Made by a program: the position numbers and the translations under genes. A DNA stretch of 64,000 nt from Pseudomonadota bacterium (GTDB taxonomy: Archaea > Thermoplasmatota > SW-10-69-26 > JACQPN01 > JAJPHT01): the NCBI GenBank assembly GCA_021325135.1, contig JAJPHT010000013.1, positions 62,001 through 126,000 on the forward strand. Direction: 5' to 3'. Below are positions 33,496-41,652 of this stretch, piece by piece. The notes beneath the pieces are model-generated. The model saw only the letters and a program-made list of their open reading frames with translations, had not been told where the DNA came from and searched no databases. Position 1 is the first letter of the stretch; each line of letters begins with the position of its first letter.

Positions 33496-33678
33496 TCCTT
33501 TCCTTCCAAGGAAAGGGGGCGCGGAACGTGGGCGGGGACCCCGACCCGCCAAGCGAGCACTTTGCGACCGGGGTCCCCTCCTACCCGCCAAGCTCCTATA
33601 CGCCCTTTTTGTTGGCGCCGCTGCGACGGAGCGGCCATGCCCCCCCTTGTCTTGGTGCCCCGGTTTCTCGCTCGGACC

Positions 33679-34911
33679 ATGGATGCACGAACTGCGATCG
33701 CATTCCTGACCCTCGGCCTCGTCATCGCGCCCGTCTTCCTTCCTGGCGCGGAGGCCGCGACCCTCCCCGGGCTGGGCGTCAACGACGGCGGCCTCGCCGA
33801 GATGAAGGCGGCCGGCGGCAGCCCCTCCTTCTCCGCCTTCTGGGTGGGCAAGTGGACGGCGGGCAGCGGCTGGGGCGCCCTGGACAACGCCCTCCAGCAC
33901 GCCCGGGCCACCGGCGTCACGCCGGTCGTCCTCTGGTACTACTGGGGCAACGACGGCTCCCCGACGTGCGTCCAGTACGGCTGCAACGGCAAGAGCCGGA
34001 CCGAGTGGAACGCCATGACCTCCACGCTCGCCTCCCACCTGCGCACGCAGATGGCCGGCGCCACCTCCTACGTCGTGCTGGAGAACGAGTTCAACAAGAA
34101 CGGCATCACCGGCACCTACGCGCCCACCTTCGACGGCTACCTGGAGGCCAACGCCCGCACGCTCCACGGCGCCGCGGGCGTCAAGGTCGTCCTGGGCTAC
34201 GGCTCGTGGGGCGAGGCGGACTGGCACAAGTTCCCCCGCGCCATCGCGGCCAGCGACGTGATCGGCTTCCAGCTCATGCGCGCCTCCACGCGCGACAGCG
34301 AGGCGTCCTACCGCGGCGCGGCCGACAAGATCGCCTCCGAGCTGTCGTTCATCAAGACGCTGGCGCCAGGCAAGAAGGCGTTCCTCTACGACCTGGCGCT
34401 GGCCAGCTACTCGGGCACCTACTGGGCCAACGTCCAGAAGGACACGATCTCCTCCATCCTCGCCCGCCGCGGCGAGTACGGGAGCAACGGCCTGGCCGGC
34501 ATCGTCTACCGCGGCACGCGCGACGACCCCAACATGAACACCAAGGACTGGTACGGCGCCGCCGAGGTCACCTGGGGGCTCAAGACCTCCACCGGGGCCG
34601 CCAAGCCCGCCTGGTGGGCCTGGGTGGGCGCGGCCGCGGGCTCCGCCACGACCACCACGCCGACGTCGGGCTACGCGCCCACCTTCACGCCCCGCAGCGT
34701 GGGCAACGAGTGGTGGGTGCAGGTGACCGTGGGCGGCTCCGGCGCCGCCTCGGTGTGCGCGTCCATCAACGGGGGCTCGTGCCAGGCGCTCGCCCACCAG
34801 AGCTGGGGCGACTGGGCGGCCTCCCTCCACGCGCCCGCGGGCTCGCGCGTGACCTTCACCGCGACGTCGTCCAGCGGGGCGAAGGTCACCTCCGGGGGCT
34901 ACGCGTGGTGA
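33679..34911 (+). CDS. Secreted glycosidase-like protein, short paralogue
   Basis: 410 residues: a signal peptide (1-28), a catalytic-like domain (about 29-315) homologous to the preceding protein (VVLENEFNKNGITGTYAPTFDGYLEANARTL; GFQLMRASTRDSEASY), a Thr-rich linker, and one C-terminal module (about 332-410, WWVQVTVGGSGAASVCASINGGSCQALAHQSWGDWAA). It is a second copy without the CBM and PKD domains. CTCCTATACGCC (33593-33604) is the nearest TATA-like element, about 80 bases upstream. An in-frame ATG at 33637 is an alternative start. It is in tandem with the larger paralogue and convergent with the HxlR-type regulator. Confidence 0.83.
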   Translation: MDARTAIAFLTLGLVIAPVFLPGAEAATLPGLGVNDGGLAEMKAAGGSPSFSAFWVGKWTAGSGWGALDNALQHARATGVTPVVLWYYWGNDGSPTCVQYGCNGKSRTEWNAMTSTLASHLRTQMAGATSYVVLENEFNKNGITGTYAPTFDGYLEANARTLHGAAGVKVVLGYGSWGEADWHKFPRAIAASDVIGFQLMRASTRDSEASYRGAADKIASELSFIKTLAPGKKAFLYDLALASYSGTYWANVQKDTISSILARRGEYGSNGLAGIVYRGTRDDPNMNTKDWYGAAEVTWGLKTSTGAAKPAWWAWVGAAAGSATTTTPTSGYAPTFTPRSVGNEWWVQVTVGGSGAASVCASINGGSCQALAHQSWGDWAASLHAPAGSRVTFTATSSSGAKVTSGGYAW

Positions 34912-34915
34912 GGCG

Positions 34916-35389
34916 CTACGCCTTCGCCGCCTCGCGCCGCGCGAAGTTCAGGTAGGACGTGAGCGGCGTCACGAACGCCGCCGTCTTGCTCCCGTGCTTC
35001 GTGAGGAAATACTCGATGCGGACGGGCTGCTCGTCGAACACCTCGCGGTCGACGAAGCCCTCCTCGCGGAGCACCTTGAGCTTGTCCGAGAGCGTGCGCG
35101 ACGAGAGCCCCAGGAGCGTCTGGAGCTCCGTGAAGCGCGCTCGCCTGCGGATGGCCAGCACGTAGAGGATCTCGATCATCCAGGGCTGGAAGACCGTCTG
35201 GCAGGCGCGCATCGCGGAGGAGATCCACGCCGCCTGCTCCGCGTCGGCGAGGCTCGAGAGGTAGGCCATCACGCGCTTGTCGTGGCCGTTGGCCTCGCCG
35301 AGGATGGCCCTCAGGAAGGCGCGCATCTCCGCCTCGGGGACGGGGCACTCCGCCAGGAGGCCGCTTTGCCGGATGGAAGCCGCTTTGCC
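34916..35389 (-). CDS. HxlR-type winged-helix regulator
   Basis: 157 residues from the ATG at 35389. The frame is open to an ATG at 35443, but CCATAAGG about 23 bases upstream favours the inner start. The first about 50 residues are an extension not typical of the family. The core has PWMIEILYVLAIRRRARFTELQTLLGLSSRTLSDKLKVLREEGFVDREVF, an HxlR winged helix, then the wing RIEYFLTKHG. It converges with the glycosidase-like gene (4 bases between ends) and is divergent from the hydrolase gene, so control of either is possible. Confidence 0.85.
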   Translation of the reverse strand, partial: GKAASIRQSGLLAECPVPEAEMRAFLRAILGEANGHDKRVMAYLSSLADAEQAAWISSAMRACQTVFQPWMIEILYVLAIRRRARFTELQTLLGLSSRTLSDKLKVLREEGFVDREVFDEQPVRIEYFLTKHGSKTAAFVTPLTSYLNFARREAAKA

Positions 35390-35448
35390 CATCGCGATCG
35401 GGTCCTTATGGTGTCCAAACGGAATAGACTTTTCCAGGTGCATGCGCT

Positions 35449-36264
35449 GTGCAATCCAAAGCGCCTTCCAGGCTGGAACGACGGATCGTGGGCGGGATCG
35501 TGAGGGCGGCCTTCCTGCGCGACCGCCGCGCGGGGCCCTGGACGACGGAGGTCCCCCACCGCGAGGTGCAGATCGAGGGCAACGCCGGCGCGCGCCTCGC
35601 CGGGCGCTGGTTCCCCCACGAGAGGCCCCGCGGCGCGGTCGTGCTCGCCCACCCGGATCGCCGCTACGGCCAGCACTGGTTCGTCCGCGAGGGGTGGATC
35701 GAGTGGCTGCAGGAGCACCGCTTCGAGGCGCTCACCTTCGACTTCCCGGACTACGGCGCCTCGCGCGGCGGCTCGACGTTCTACCACGACGACGTGCTCG
35801 CCGCCGCGCGCTTCGCGCAGCGGTGGGCCGGCGGCTTCCCCGTGCACGTGATCGGCCTCTCGCTGGGCGCCTTCGCCGCGGCCAACGCGAGCCCGAGGCT
35901 CGACTTCGTGGACGGCCTCGTGCTGGAGAGCCCGTACCCCAGCTTCACGGCGTGGTACGGCGGGGGCGCCAAGGCCGCGGCGCAGCGCGCCTTCGAGCGC
36001 GCGTTCCCCCGCAGCGCGGCCCAGATCCAGGCGGACCGCAACCTGGCCCGCGCCGCGCCGAAGCGCATCCTCGTCGCGGCCGCGGCGGAGGACCGCGTGA
36101 CGCCCGCGCGCCTCTCGAAGGCGGTCGCCGACGCGGCGCCGCGGGCGCGCTACCTGGAGCTTCCCGGGCTGGACCACTTCGAGCCCTTCGCCAAGAGCGA
36201 GGCGTACCGCGCGGCGATCCTGGAGACGCTGGGCGTCGACAACTCGCGGCCGAGCGCAGGATGA
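35449..36264 (+). CDS. Alpha/beta-fold hydrolase
   Basis: 271 residues from a GTG. The alpha/beta hydrolase core is clear: GAVVLAHPDRRYGQHWFVR (oxyanion-loop region), the nucleophile elbow GLSLGAF, VLESPYPSFTAWYGG, an acid near AAAEDRVTPARLS, and the catalytic His in GLDHFEPF. It resembles small lysophospholipase/dienelactone-hydrolase-like enzymes of the cytoplasm. The substrate is unknown. The GTG lies 5 bases from the outer start of the divergent HxlR gene. GAATAGACTTTT (35422-35433) is a TATA-like candidate about 21 bases before it. Confidence 0.83.
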   Translation: MQSKAPSRLERRIVGGIVRAAFLRDRRAGPWTTEVPHREVQIEGNAGARLAGRWFPHERPRGAVVLAHPDRRYGQHWFVREGWIEWLQEHRFEALTFDFPDYGASRGGSTFYHDDVLAAARFAQRWAGGFPVHVIGLSLGAFAAANASPRLDFVDGLVLESPYPSFTAWYGGGAKAAAQRAFERAFPRSAAQIQADRNLARAAPKRILVAAAAEDRVTPARLSKAVADAAPRARYLELPGLDHFEPFAKSEAYRAAILETLGVDNSRPSAG

Positions 36265-36288
36265 TCCCTTCCTCCTCTTGCTTTCTTG

Positions 36289-36307
36289 CTGGGGGCTCCG
36301 CCCCCAG
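36289..36307. terminator. G/C-rich perfect hairpin between hydrolase and membrane protein genes
   Basis: CTGGGGGC / GCCCCCAG with a 3-base loop, after a pyrimidine-rich run (CCTTCCTCCTCTTGCTTTCTT). It lies 24 bases after the hydrolase stop and may end that transcript. Confidence 0.4.
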
Positions 36308-36332
36308 CGAACGCAGGACCAAGGAGGACCCC

Positions 36333-36746
36333 GTGTCGCGAAGCCCCACCGCTCGAAACGCTCAAGCTGGGGCCCGCATAGCGGGCGGCGTGCTCCGGCT
36401 CCCCGGATGGCTCGTCTTCCTGGTCTTCTTCCCGCTCCAGGTCTACCTCGCGGTCAAGCTCTGGGAGAGCGACTGGGCGTGGTGGCTCATCCTGCTGGTC
36501 CTCCTCGTCTTCGGCTTCATGGGCAACCGCGCGGCGCGCGTGCCCTGGGTGCAGCAGCTCTTCTTCCCGCGCATGGCCGCGCAGCGCGAGGCGCGCCGCC
36601 ACGTCTACCAGGGCATCCTCTTCCTCGCCGCGGCGGTGGCGTTCCTCACGGGCTTCGGGCCGCGCCTCCACTGGTTCGTCCCCGAGGGCGTCTCGCTCCT
36701 CTCGGTCCTGGCCCTGGCGACGCTCCTCAAGGCGAGCCTCCGGTAG
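36333..36746 (+). CDS. Four-helix membrane protein
   Basis: 137 residues from a GTG preceded, 5 bases away, by AAGGAGGA, an unusually good Shine-Dalgarno for this window. Four hydrophobic segments (about 22-40, 48-65, 91-107 and 116-135) and a basic N-terminus. No family recognised. The Shine-Dalgarno implies a leadered message, perhaps an internal gene of the hydrolase transcript, which a hairpin at 36289 partly separates. Confidence 0.68.
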   Translation: MSRSPTARNAQAGARIAGGVLRLPGWLVFLVFFPLQVYLAVKLWESDWAWWLILLVLLVFGFMGNRAARVPWVQQLFFPRMAAQREARRHVYQGILFLAAAVAFLTGFGPRLHWFVPEGVSLLSVLALATLLKASLR

Positions 36747-36804
36747 GCGGTGGGCAAGCCGCGCCCCCGAAGCCTTAAGAAGGGCCCCCCGGAGCCACGG
36801 GGCG

Positions 36805-37077
36805 ATGATGCGCGCGATCGTCCTTGGGATGGGCATCCTGGGCATGCTGGCCGGCGCCGGGCTGGGCCTCTACGCGGGGCACGAGCTTCGCGCCTGCGTG
36901 GCGCAGATGAAGGCCGCGAGCCTCAAGGGCGACACCGACCGCTACAACGCGCTGGTGCCCGAGTGCAACGCGCGCCTCCAGTTCCGCAGCCTGACCTTCG
37001 GCCTCGTCATCGTGGGCGCTCTCCTCGTGGCCGCGCCCTCGGGGTACGACGCCATCCGGCGCAAGGCGTCGCGCTGA
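36805..37077 (+). CDS. Small two-helix membrane protein
   Basis: 90 residues with hydrophobic helices at about 3-24 and 61-79 and a soluble loop with two cysteines (LRACVAQMKAAS...VPECNARLQF) that may be disulfide-linked outside. GCCTTAAGAAGG (36771-36782) lies about 28 bases upstream, so this gene has its own promoter. Function unknown. It converges with the Kae1-Bud32 gene, 3 bases between ends. Confidence 0.68.
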   Translation: MMRAIVLGMGILGMLAGAGLGLYAGHELRACVAQMKAASLKGDTDRYNALVPECNARLQFRSLTFGLVIVGALLVAAPSGYDAIRRKASR

Positions 37078-37080
37078 GGC

Positions 37081-38709
37081 TCACGTCCCGCGATATCGCC
37101 CACGCCGCACGATCTCCTCCACCTTGCGCGCGACGGCCTCGGTCCCGCCCGCGGCGCGATAGCCTTTCATGACGCTCGCGAAGGCGTCCGGCAGGTCCGC
37201 GTGCGTCGCCTCCAGGGCCTCCATGAGGACGTGGAGGTCACCCCCCTTGTCCTCGTCCTCGGCGTTGAGCGCCGCGAGGCCGAAGTCCACCAGCGCGACG
37301 CGGCCCTCGGCCGCCAGCACGTTGCTCGTCGTGAGGTCGCCGTGCGTCATGCCCCGCGCGTGGAGCCGCGCCGCGGCCGCGCCGGTCGCCTCCAGCAGGG
37401 CGGCCGCGCCCTGGGGGTCCGCGCGCAGCGCCTCCTTCAGCTGGACGCCGGGAAGGCGCTCCAGCACCAGCGACTCGCCCTCGACCGCGTACACGAGGGG
37501 CGTGCGCACGCCCGCGCGCCGCGCCTGCGCGAGGAGGCGCGCCTCGGCCCGCGTGCGCGACCCGCGCAGCGCCTGGTCCAGCGCGGGCAGGCGATATCCT
37601 TTCGCGGGGCGCGTCTTGCGGACGGCCGCGCGGCCCAGCAGCTCCGCGGGCGCCACCGTCGCCTCCGCGCCCTGATATCGCCCCTCCGCCGCGCCCGCGA
37701 AGGGCCGGCCCGCGTCGCGGCGCCACGTCACCTGGACGTCGTCCGTGCGCTGGCGCTGGTCGACCCTCGTCTCGTCAAGCTCCTGCCGGACGCCGGCCCC
37801 CCACTCCAGGGCGCCCAGCCACGCGATCATGGCGCCGTTGTCCACGAGAAGGCGCTTCTCGGGGCGGTACGCGACGGCGCCGCGCTCCGCGCACATGCGC
37901 TGCGTCATCTGCCAGAGGCGCTCGTTGCACGCGACGCCGCCGCCCAGCACGACCTCGTCCTTCTCGGCGTGGGCCAGCGCGCGCTCCGCGACCTCGACGA
38001 GCATCGCGAAGGCCGTCTCCTGGAGCGAGAAGCAGACGTCCTCCAACCGCTCGCCCTTCGCGCGGTGCGCGCGAGCCGCGGTGAGCAGGCCGCTGAACGC
38101 CATGTCCATGCCCTTCACGCTGTAGGGCATGTCGAGGAGCTTCGAGCCTCCGCGCGCGAGCCGCTCCACCTCGGGGCCGCCGGGGAACGGGTGCCCCTCC
38201 TCGCGGGCGAACTTGTCCAGCATGTTGCCCACGCCGACGTCCAGCGTCTCGCCGAAGACGCGATATCGCCCTCCGGAGAACGCGATCACCTGCGTGTTGC
38301 CGCCGGAGGCGTAGAGCAGCACGGGGTCCTTGGCGCCCGTCACGCCGCTGCCGATCTCAAGGTGCGCGACGCAGTGGTTGACGCCCAGCACGGGCTTCCC
38401 CGCCGCCAGGGCGAACGCGCGCGCCAGCGTCGCCGCGGTGCGCAGGCATGGCCCCAGGCCCGGCCCCTGGCTGAAGGCCACGAGGTCGAGGTCGCGGGGC
38501 GCGACGCCCGCCTTGGCCAGCGCGCGCTCCAGCACGTCGGGACCCACCTCGGCGTGGTGGTTCGCGGCCTCCCGCGGATGGATGCCCCCCTGCGCGGGCC
38601 GCAGCATGTCGCCCTCGCTGGCGAGCACCTCGGGCGTCCCGTCGGCACGGCGGCGCACGACGCCCACGGCCAGCGTGTGGGCGGTCCCTTCGACGCCCAG
38701 CACGATCAT
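37081..38709 (-). CDS. kae1-bud32: KEOPS Kae1-Bud32 fusion (tRNA t6A synthesis)
   Basis: 542 residues. Kae1 (about 1-325): ASKHA fold with the metal-binding HxxxH in GVNHCVAHLEIG (residues about 109-120), PVLLYASGGNTQV and CNERLWQM. Bud32 (about 345-542): a small atypical kinase with ESLVLERLPGVQLKEAL, HARGMTHGDLTTSNVL (catalytic Asp) and VALVDFGLAAL (metal Asp). Kae1 transfers threonylcarbamoyl to A37 of ANN-decoding tRNAs, and Bud32 supports it by ATP hydrolysis. Fused forms are known in euryarchaea. The linker region RTDDVQVTWRRDAGRPFAG is divergent. It ends 3 bases from the convergent small membrane gene. Confidence 0.96.
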   Translation of the reverse strand: MIVLGVEGTAHTLAVGVVRRRADGTPEVLASEGDMLRPAQGGIHPREAANHHAEVGPDVLERALAKAGVAPRDLDLVAFSQGPGLGPCLRTAATLARAFALAAGKPVLGVNHCVAHLEIGSGVTGAKDPVLLYASGGNTQVIAFSGGRYRVFGETLDVGVGNMLDKFAREEGHPFPGGPEVERLARGGSKLLDMPYSVKGMDMAFSGLLTAARAHRAKGERLEDVCFSLQETAFAMLVEVAERALAHAEKDEVVLGGGVACNERLWQMTQRMCAERGAVAYRPEKRLLVDNGAMIAWLGALEWGAGVRQELDETRVDQRQRTDDVQVTWRRDAGRPFAGAAEGRYQGAEATVAPAELLGRAAVRKTRPAKGYRLPALDQALRGSRTRAEARLLAQARRAGVRTPLVYAVEGESLVLERLPGVQLKEALRADPQGAAALLEATGAAAARLHARGMTHGDLTTSNVLAAEGRVALVDFGLAALNAEDEDKGGDLHVLMEALEATHADLPDAFASVMKGYRAAGGTEAVARKVEEIVRRGRYRGT

Positions 38710-38740
38710 CGCGCGGCCAGGGGGGCGCCCCCACTTGAGC

Positions 38741-39217
38741 CTAGCTCCGCAGCGGGCGCGCCATGCGCTGGAACGTCCGCGAGGGGTCGCGCGTCCCCGG
38801 GTGCGGCGGTCCGTCCGGGCGGAACCCGGCGCGCTCGTAGAGCCGCACCGCGGGCGCCTGCGCGACGTTGACCCAGAGCGCCAGGGCGGAGGCCCCCTGC
38901 GCGCGGGCCCACGAGGCGGCCTCCTCCAGGAGGGCCAGGCCCACGCCGCGCCCCCGCGCCTCGGGCGCGACCCACATGCCGAAGACCTCCGGCGCGGGCT
39001 GGAGCGCGACGCCCACGAGGCCCACCCACGCGCCGCCCTCCTCCGCGACGAGGCGCACGGTGCCGGGGCGCGTCATGCGCTCCTGCCACGCCTCGGGCGC
39101 CAGGGCCGACTCGGCCTCCAGCGTCGCGCCGAACGCGGCGGGGTCCTCGCGCAGCGCGCGCAGGCGCAGCGCGCGGAAGCGCTCCCACTCGTGGGGCTCC
39201 ACGACGCGGACCTTCAT
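38741..39217 (-). CDS. GNAT-family N-acetyltransferase
   Basis: 158 residues from the ATG at 39217, overlapping the TiaS stop by 4 bases (ATGA coupling). GNAT fold: VRVVEPHEWERFRALRLRALREDPAAFGATLE, a strand LVAEEGGAWVGLVGVAL, then the acetyl-CoA site MWVAPEARGRGVGLALLEEAASWARAQGA (R/Q-x-x-G-x-G pattern), then ALWVNVAQAPAVRLYERAGFRP. Substrate unknown. Because it is coupled to tiaS and followed by kae1-bud32, a role near tRNA or ribosomal protein modification is possible but not shown. Confidence 0.88.
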   Translation of the reverse strand: MKVRVVEPHEWERFRALRLRALREDPAAFGATLEAESALAPEAWQERMTRPGTVRLVAEEGGAWVGLVGVALQPAPEVFGMWVAPEARGRGVGLALLEEAASWARAQGASALALWVNVAQAPAVRLYERAGFRPDGPPHPGTRDPSRTFQRMARPLRS

Positions 39218-40422
39218 GCGACGCCCCGCTTCAGCGGCATCGCCAGGTGCCGGCGCGCGCTGGCGGGCACCTCGTGCCAGCCCAGGCGCAGGCCCGCGTC
39301 CTTCGTCAACGGCTCGGCGGCGCGCGTCCCGCAGGGGCGGCAGCGATATCCGGCTCCGTGGCCCGCGCTCTTCATCGCGCGCCCGCAGGAGGGGCAGGAG
39401 GGGTTGCGCGCCTTGCGCGGCGCGGTCGCGTGGAGGCGCAGCTTCTCGACGCCCAGGGTGAGCCGCCCATCGGGGCCCTCGTGGAGCCCGCCGCACGCGG
39501 TGATATCGTCCCCCGGCACCAAGGCGCGGACGAGCGCGCGGAAGGAGCGCGTGGGCGCGTAGGCGGCGGCGCGCAGGCTCCCACCCTCGTCCTCCATCTC
39601 GACCCAGACGTGGCCGTTGCGCTCCACGGGCCGGGCCGCGACGCGCCCGCGGACGCGGAGGCTCGCGTAGGCCCGCGCGCTGGCGCAGGTCCCGTCGCGC
39701 AGGTGGTCGTCGGTGCCCTGGTTCGTGAGGAAGAGCGTCTCCCGCGCGGGGCGCTCGGGGCCCATCTCCCGCGCGGCGGCCTCGGCCTCCTGGGGATCGT
39801 CCCCGCGGAGGCCCCACAGGACGGGGCAGGGCGAGGCGGGCACGCAGACCACGTCGTCCTCCACCAGGTCATACGTGTCGAAGAGGGAATGATATCGCTC
39901 CTCCACGGCGCGGACGCGGGCGGGGTCGATGGCGCGGGGCGCGCCGATGCGCGCGGGCTCCCGGTGCGCGATGCGCTCCCACGTCGCGCGCCGGGCGGGC
40001 CAGGCCAGCGCGGCCGCCGCGCCGATGACGCCGCGGCCGCCCCAGGCGAGGGCGCCCGCCTCCGCGACGGCGGCGTCCGCCTCCTCGCGCTCGACGATGC
40101 GGGACACCGCGGCGTCGTAGAGGCCCGCGGGGAGGGGCGCCTCGGAGACGACGAGGCCGGGCGAGGTGCCCTCGGCGCGCTCCGCGTGGCGCTCGACGAC
40201 GCGCTTGGCCAGGGCGAGCGCCCGCGGCAGGGGCATCGTGGCGTCGAACGCCAGGGCGACGGCGCCGTTTCCCCGCGTCTTCCAGGGGACGTTGGGGTTG
40301 AGGCGCACGAGGCGCGGCGGCGCGGCGGGGGGGAGCCCCAGCTCGCGCGCAAGAAGGTCGGCGAAGACCGTGGTGCAGCCGCCCAGGCGGCTGTCCGTGT
40401 CGTCGACTCCGACAAGAAGCAT
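39214..40422 (-). CDS. tiaS: tRNA(Ile2) 2-agmatinylcytidine synthetase TiaS
   Basis: 402 residues. N-terminal kinase-like part with GVDDTDSRLGGCTTVFADLL (residues 5-24) and RLVRLNPNVPWKTRGNGAVAL, both signature segments. A middle domain with HSLFDTYDLVEDDVVCVP. An OB-fold (about 275-330, SLRVRGRVAARPVERNGHVWVEM). A C-terminal zinc ribbon (CPSCGRAM...YRCRPCG). TiaS attaches agmatine to C34 of tRNA(Ile) CAU so that it reads AUA. It is only found in archaea, which supports the lineage call. The gene is coupled to the following GNAT gene. Confidence 0.96.
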   Translation of the reverse strand: MLLVGVDDTDSRLGGCTTVFADLLARELGLPPAAPPRLVRLNPNVPWKTRGNGAVALAFDATMPLPRALALAKRVVERHAERAEGTSPGLVVSEAPLPAGLYDAAVSRIVEREEADAAVAEAGALAWGGRGVIGAAAALAWPARRATWERIAHREPARIGAPRAIDPARVRAVEERYHSLFDTYDLVEDDVVCVPASPCPVLWGLRGDDPQEAEAAAREMGPERPARETLFLTNQGTDDHLRDGTCASARAYASLRVRGRVAARPVERNGHVWVEMEDEGGSLRAAAYAPTRSFRALVRALVPGDDITACGGLHEGPDGRLTLGVEKLRLHATAPRKARNPSCPSCGRAMKSAGHGAGYRCRPCGTRAAEPLTKDAGLRLGWHEVPASARRHLAMPLKRGVA

Positions 40423-40471
40423 GAAAGGGCCCGCGCCGCCAGAGGCAAACGGGGCGGGCCCGATGAACCTT

Positions 40472-40639
40472 TCAGGCGAAGACGCGGGCCTCGGGGGCCG
40501 GGCGGCCGCCGTGCTGGGCGAAGTACATGTCGAGGGCCTCGCAGAGGGACTCGCTCATGTTCTTGCCCTTGAGGATCTTGAGCGTCTGGAGCTTCATGTG
40601 GTAGTGCATCGGGAGGCGCACTTTGAGGTCCTTGGTCAT
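40472..40639 (-). CDS. Tiny ribbon-helix-helix-like protein, copy 2
   Basis: 55 residues from the ATG at 40639: MTKDLKVRLPMHYHMKLQTL, then KILKGKNMSESLCEALDMYFAQHGG and an Ala/Pro tail. It matches the protein at 29923 in the order strand, basic helix (H-x-K-L), K-x-MS, EALDxYF. The layout is that of RHH DNA-binding dimers. It lies 49 bases upstream of tiaS on the same strand and could be the first gene of that unit. Confidence 0.75.
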   Translation of the reverse strand: MTKDLKVRLPMHYHMKLQTLKILKGKNMSESLCEALDMYFAQHGGRPAPEARVFA

Positions 40640-40767
40640 CTCGGATTCTTGGCTCAGGCAAATCCCCCCTAAGGGATCTGTCGCGTTCGTTCCCTAGGGG
40701 GAGCATCTTGGATTGGTTGTCAGCCCCATCCATACAACTCAAGCGGGCCCGGCGCCCTCCCCGGCGC

Positions 40768-41652
40768 GTGCGCCGCATCGCCGCCCTGCTCCCCCTGGAC
40801 GCCGCCGAGCGCCGGCTCCTGCCCGAGGACGCGCCGCTGGAGGAGGCGGAGGTCGCCGTGGTGGAGTCCTTCGCGGACCTGCCCGCCGGGACGTGGGCCC
40901 GCGCGCGGCGGCTGCGCTGGATCGTCTCCCTGGCGGCGGGCGCGGACCACGTCCCCTTCGCGGCGCTGCCCGCGGGGGCTCAGGTCGTCTCGCTCCACGG
41001 GCCGGGCGCCGACGCCATCGCCGAGCACGCGGTGGCGCTCCTCCTCGCGGCGCTCCGGCGCGTCCCGGCCCAGGACCGCGCGCTGCGGGCGGGCCGCTTC
41101 GAGCAGGCCCCTTCGCGGCGGGCGGCGGGCCTCTCGCTCCTGGTCCTGGGCGCGGGCGCCATCGGAGAGCGCATCGCGCGGCGGGGCGAGGCGCTGGGGA
41201 TGCGCGTGCGCGCGTGGCGCCGCGGCATGGACCTGGACGCGCTCCTGCCAGAGGCGGACGCCGTGGCCATCGCGCTGCCCCTCACGCGCGAGACCAAGGG
41301 GCTCCTCGACGCGCGGCGGCTGCGCCTGCTGCGCCCCGACGCCGCGCTGGTGAACGTCGCCCGCGGCCGCATCGTGGATCGCGACGCCCTCGCCGCGCTC
41401 CTGGAGGAGCGCCCCGCGCTCACCTACGCGACCGACGTGTGGTGGCGCTACCCCAAGGAGGGGCAGCCCTTCGACGAGCCCCTCGCCCGGCGGGAGAATG
41501 TCCTAGGCACGCCGCACGTCGCCGCGCTGGTGCCGGGGTGGAGAGAAGAGAGGGTGGCCGAGGCGGCGCGGGTGGCGCGCGCCCTGGCCCGCGGCGAGGT
41601 CCCCGACGGCTGCCGCGTCGAGGACCCCGCCGACTACGCCGGCCTCAGATGA
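40768..41652 (+). CDS. D-2-hydroxyacid dehydrogenase family protein
   Basis: 294 residues from a GTG at 40768 (a TTG at 40708 adds 20 basic residues that do not look like the family). Features: RLRWIVSLAAGADHVPFAALP, GPGADAIAEHAVALLLAALRRV, the NAD-binding LLVLGAGAIGERIARRGEALGMRVRAWRR, DAVAIALPLTRETKGLLDARRLRLLRPDAALVNVARGRIVDRDAL, and near the end GTPHVAALVPGW, where His is the catalytic base. It reduces 2-ketoacids or oxidises D-2-hydroxyacids; substrate unknown. Its end overlaps the convergent exported-protein gene by 8 bases. Confidence 0.88.
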   Translation: MRRIAALLPLDAAERRLLPEDAPLEEAEVAVVESFADLPAGTWARARRLRWIVSLAAGADHVPFAALPAGAQVVSLHGPGADAIAEHAVALLLAALRRVPAQDRALRAGRFEQAPSRRAAGLSLLVLGAGAIGERIARRGEALGMRVRAWRRGMDLDALLPEADAVAIALPLTRETKGLLDARRLRLLRPDAALVNVARGRIVDRDALAALLEERPALTYATDVWWRYPKEGQPFDEPLARRENVLGTPHVAALVPGWREERVAEAARVARALARGEVPDGCRVEDPADYAGLR

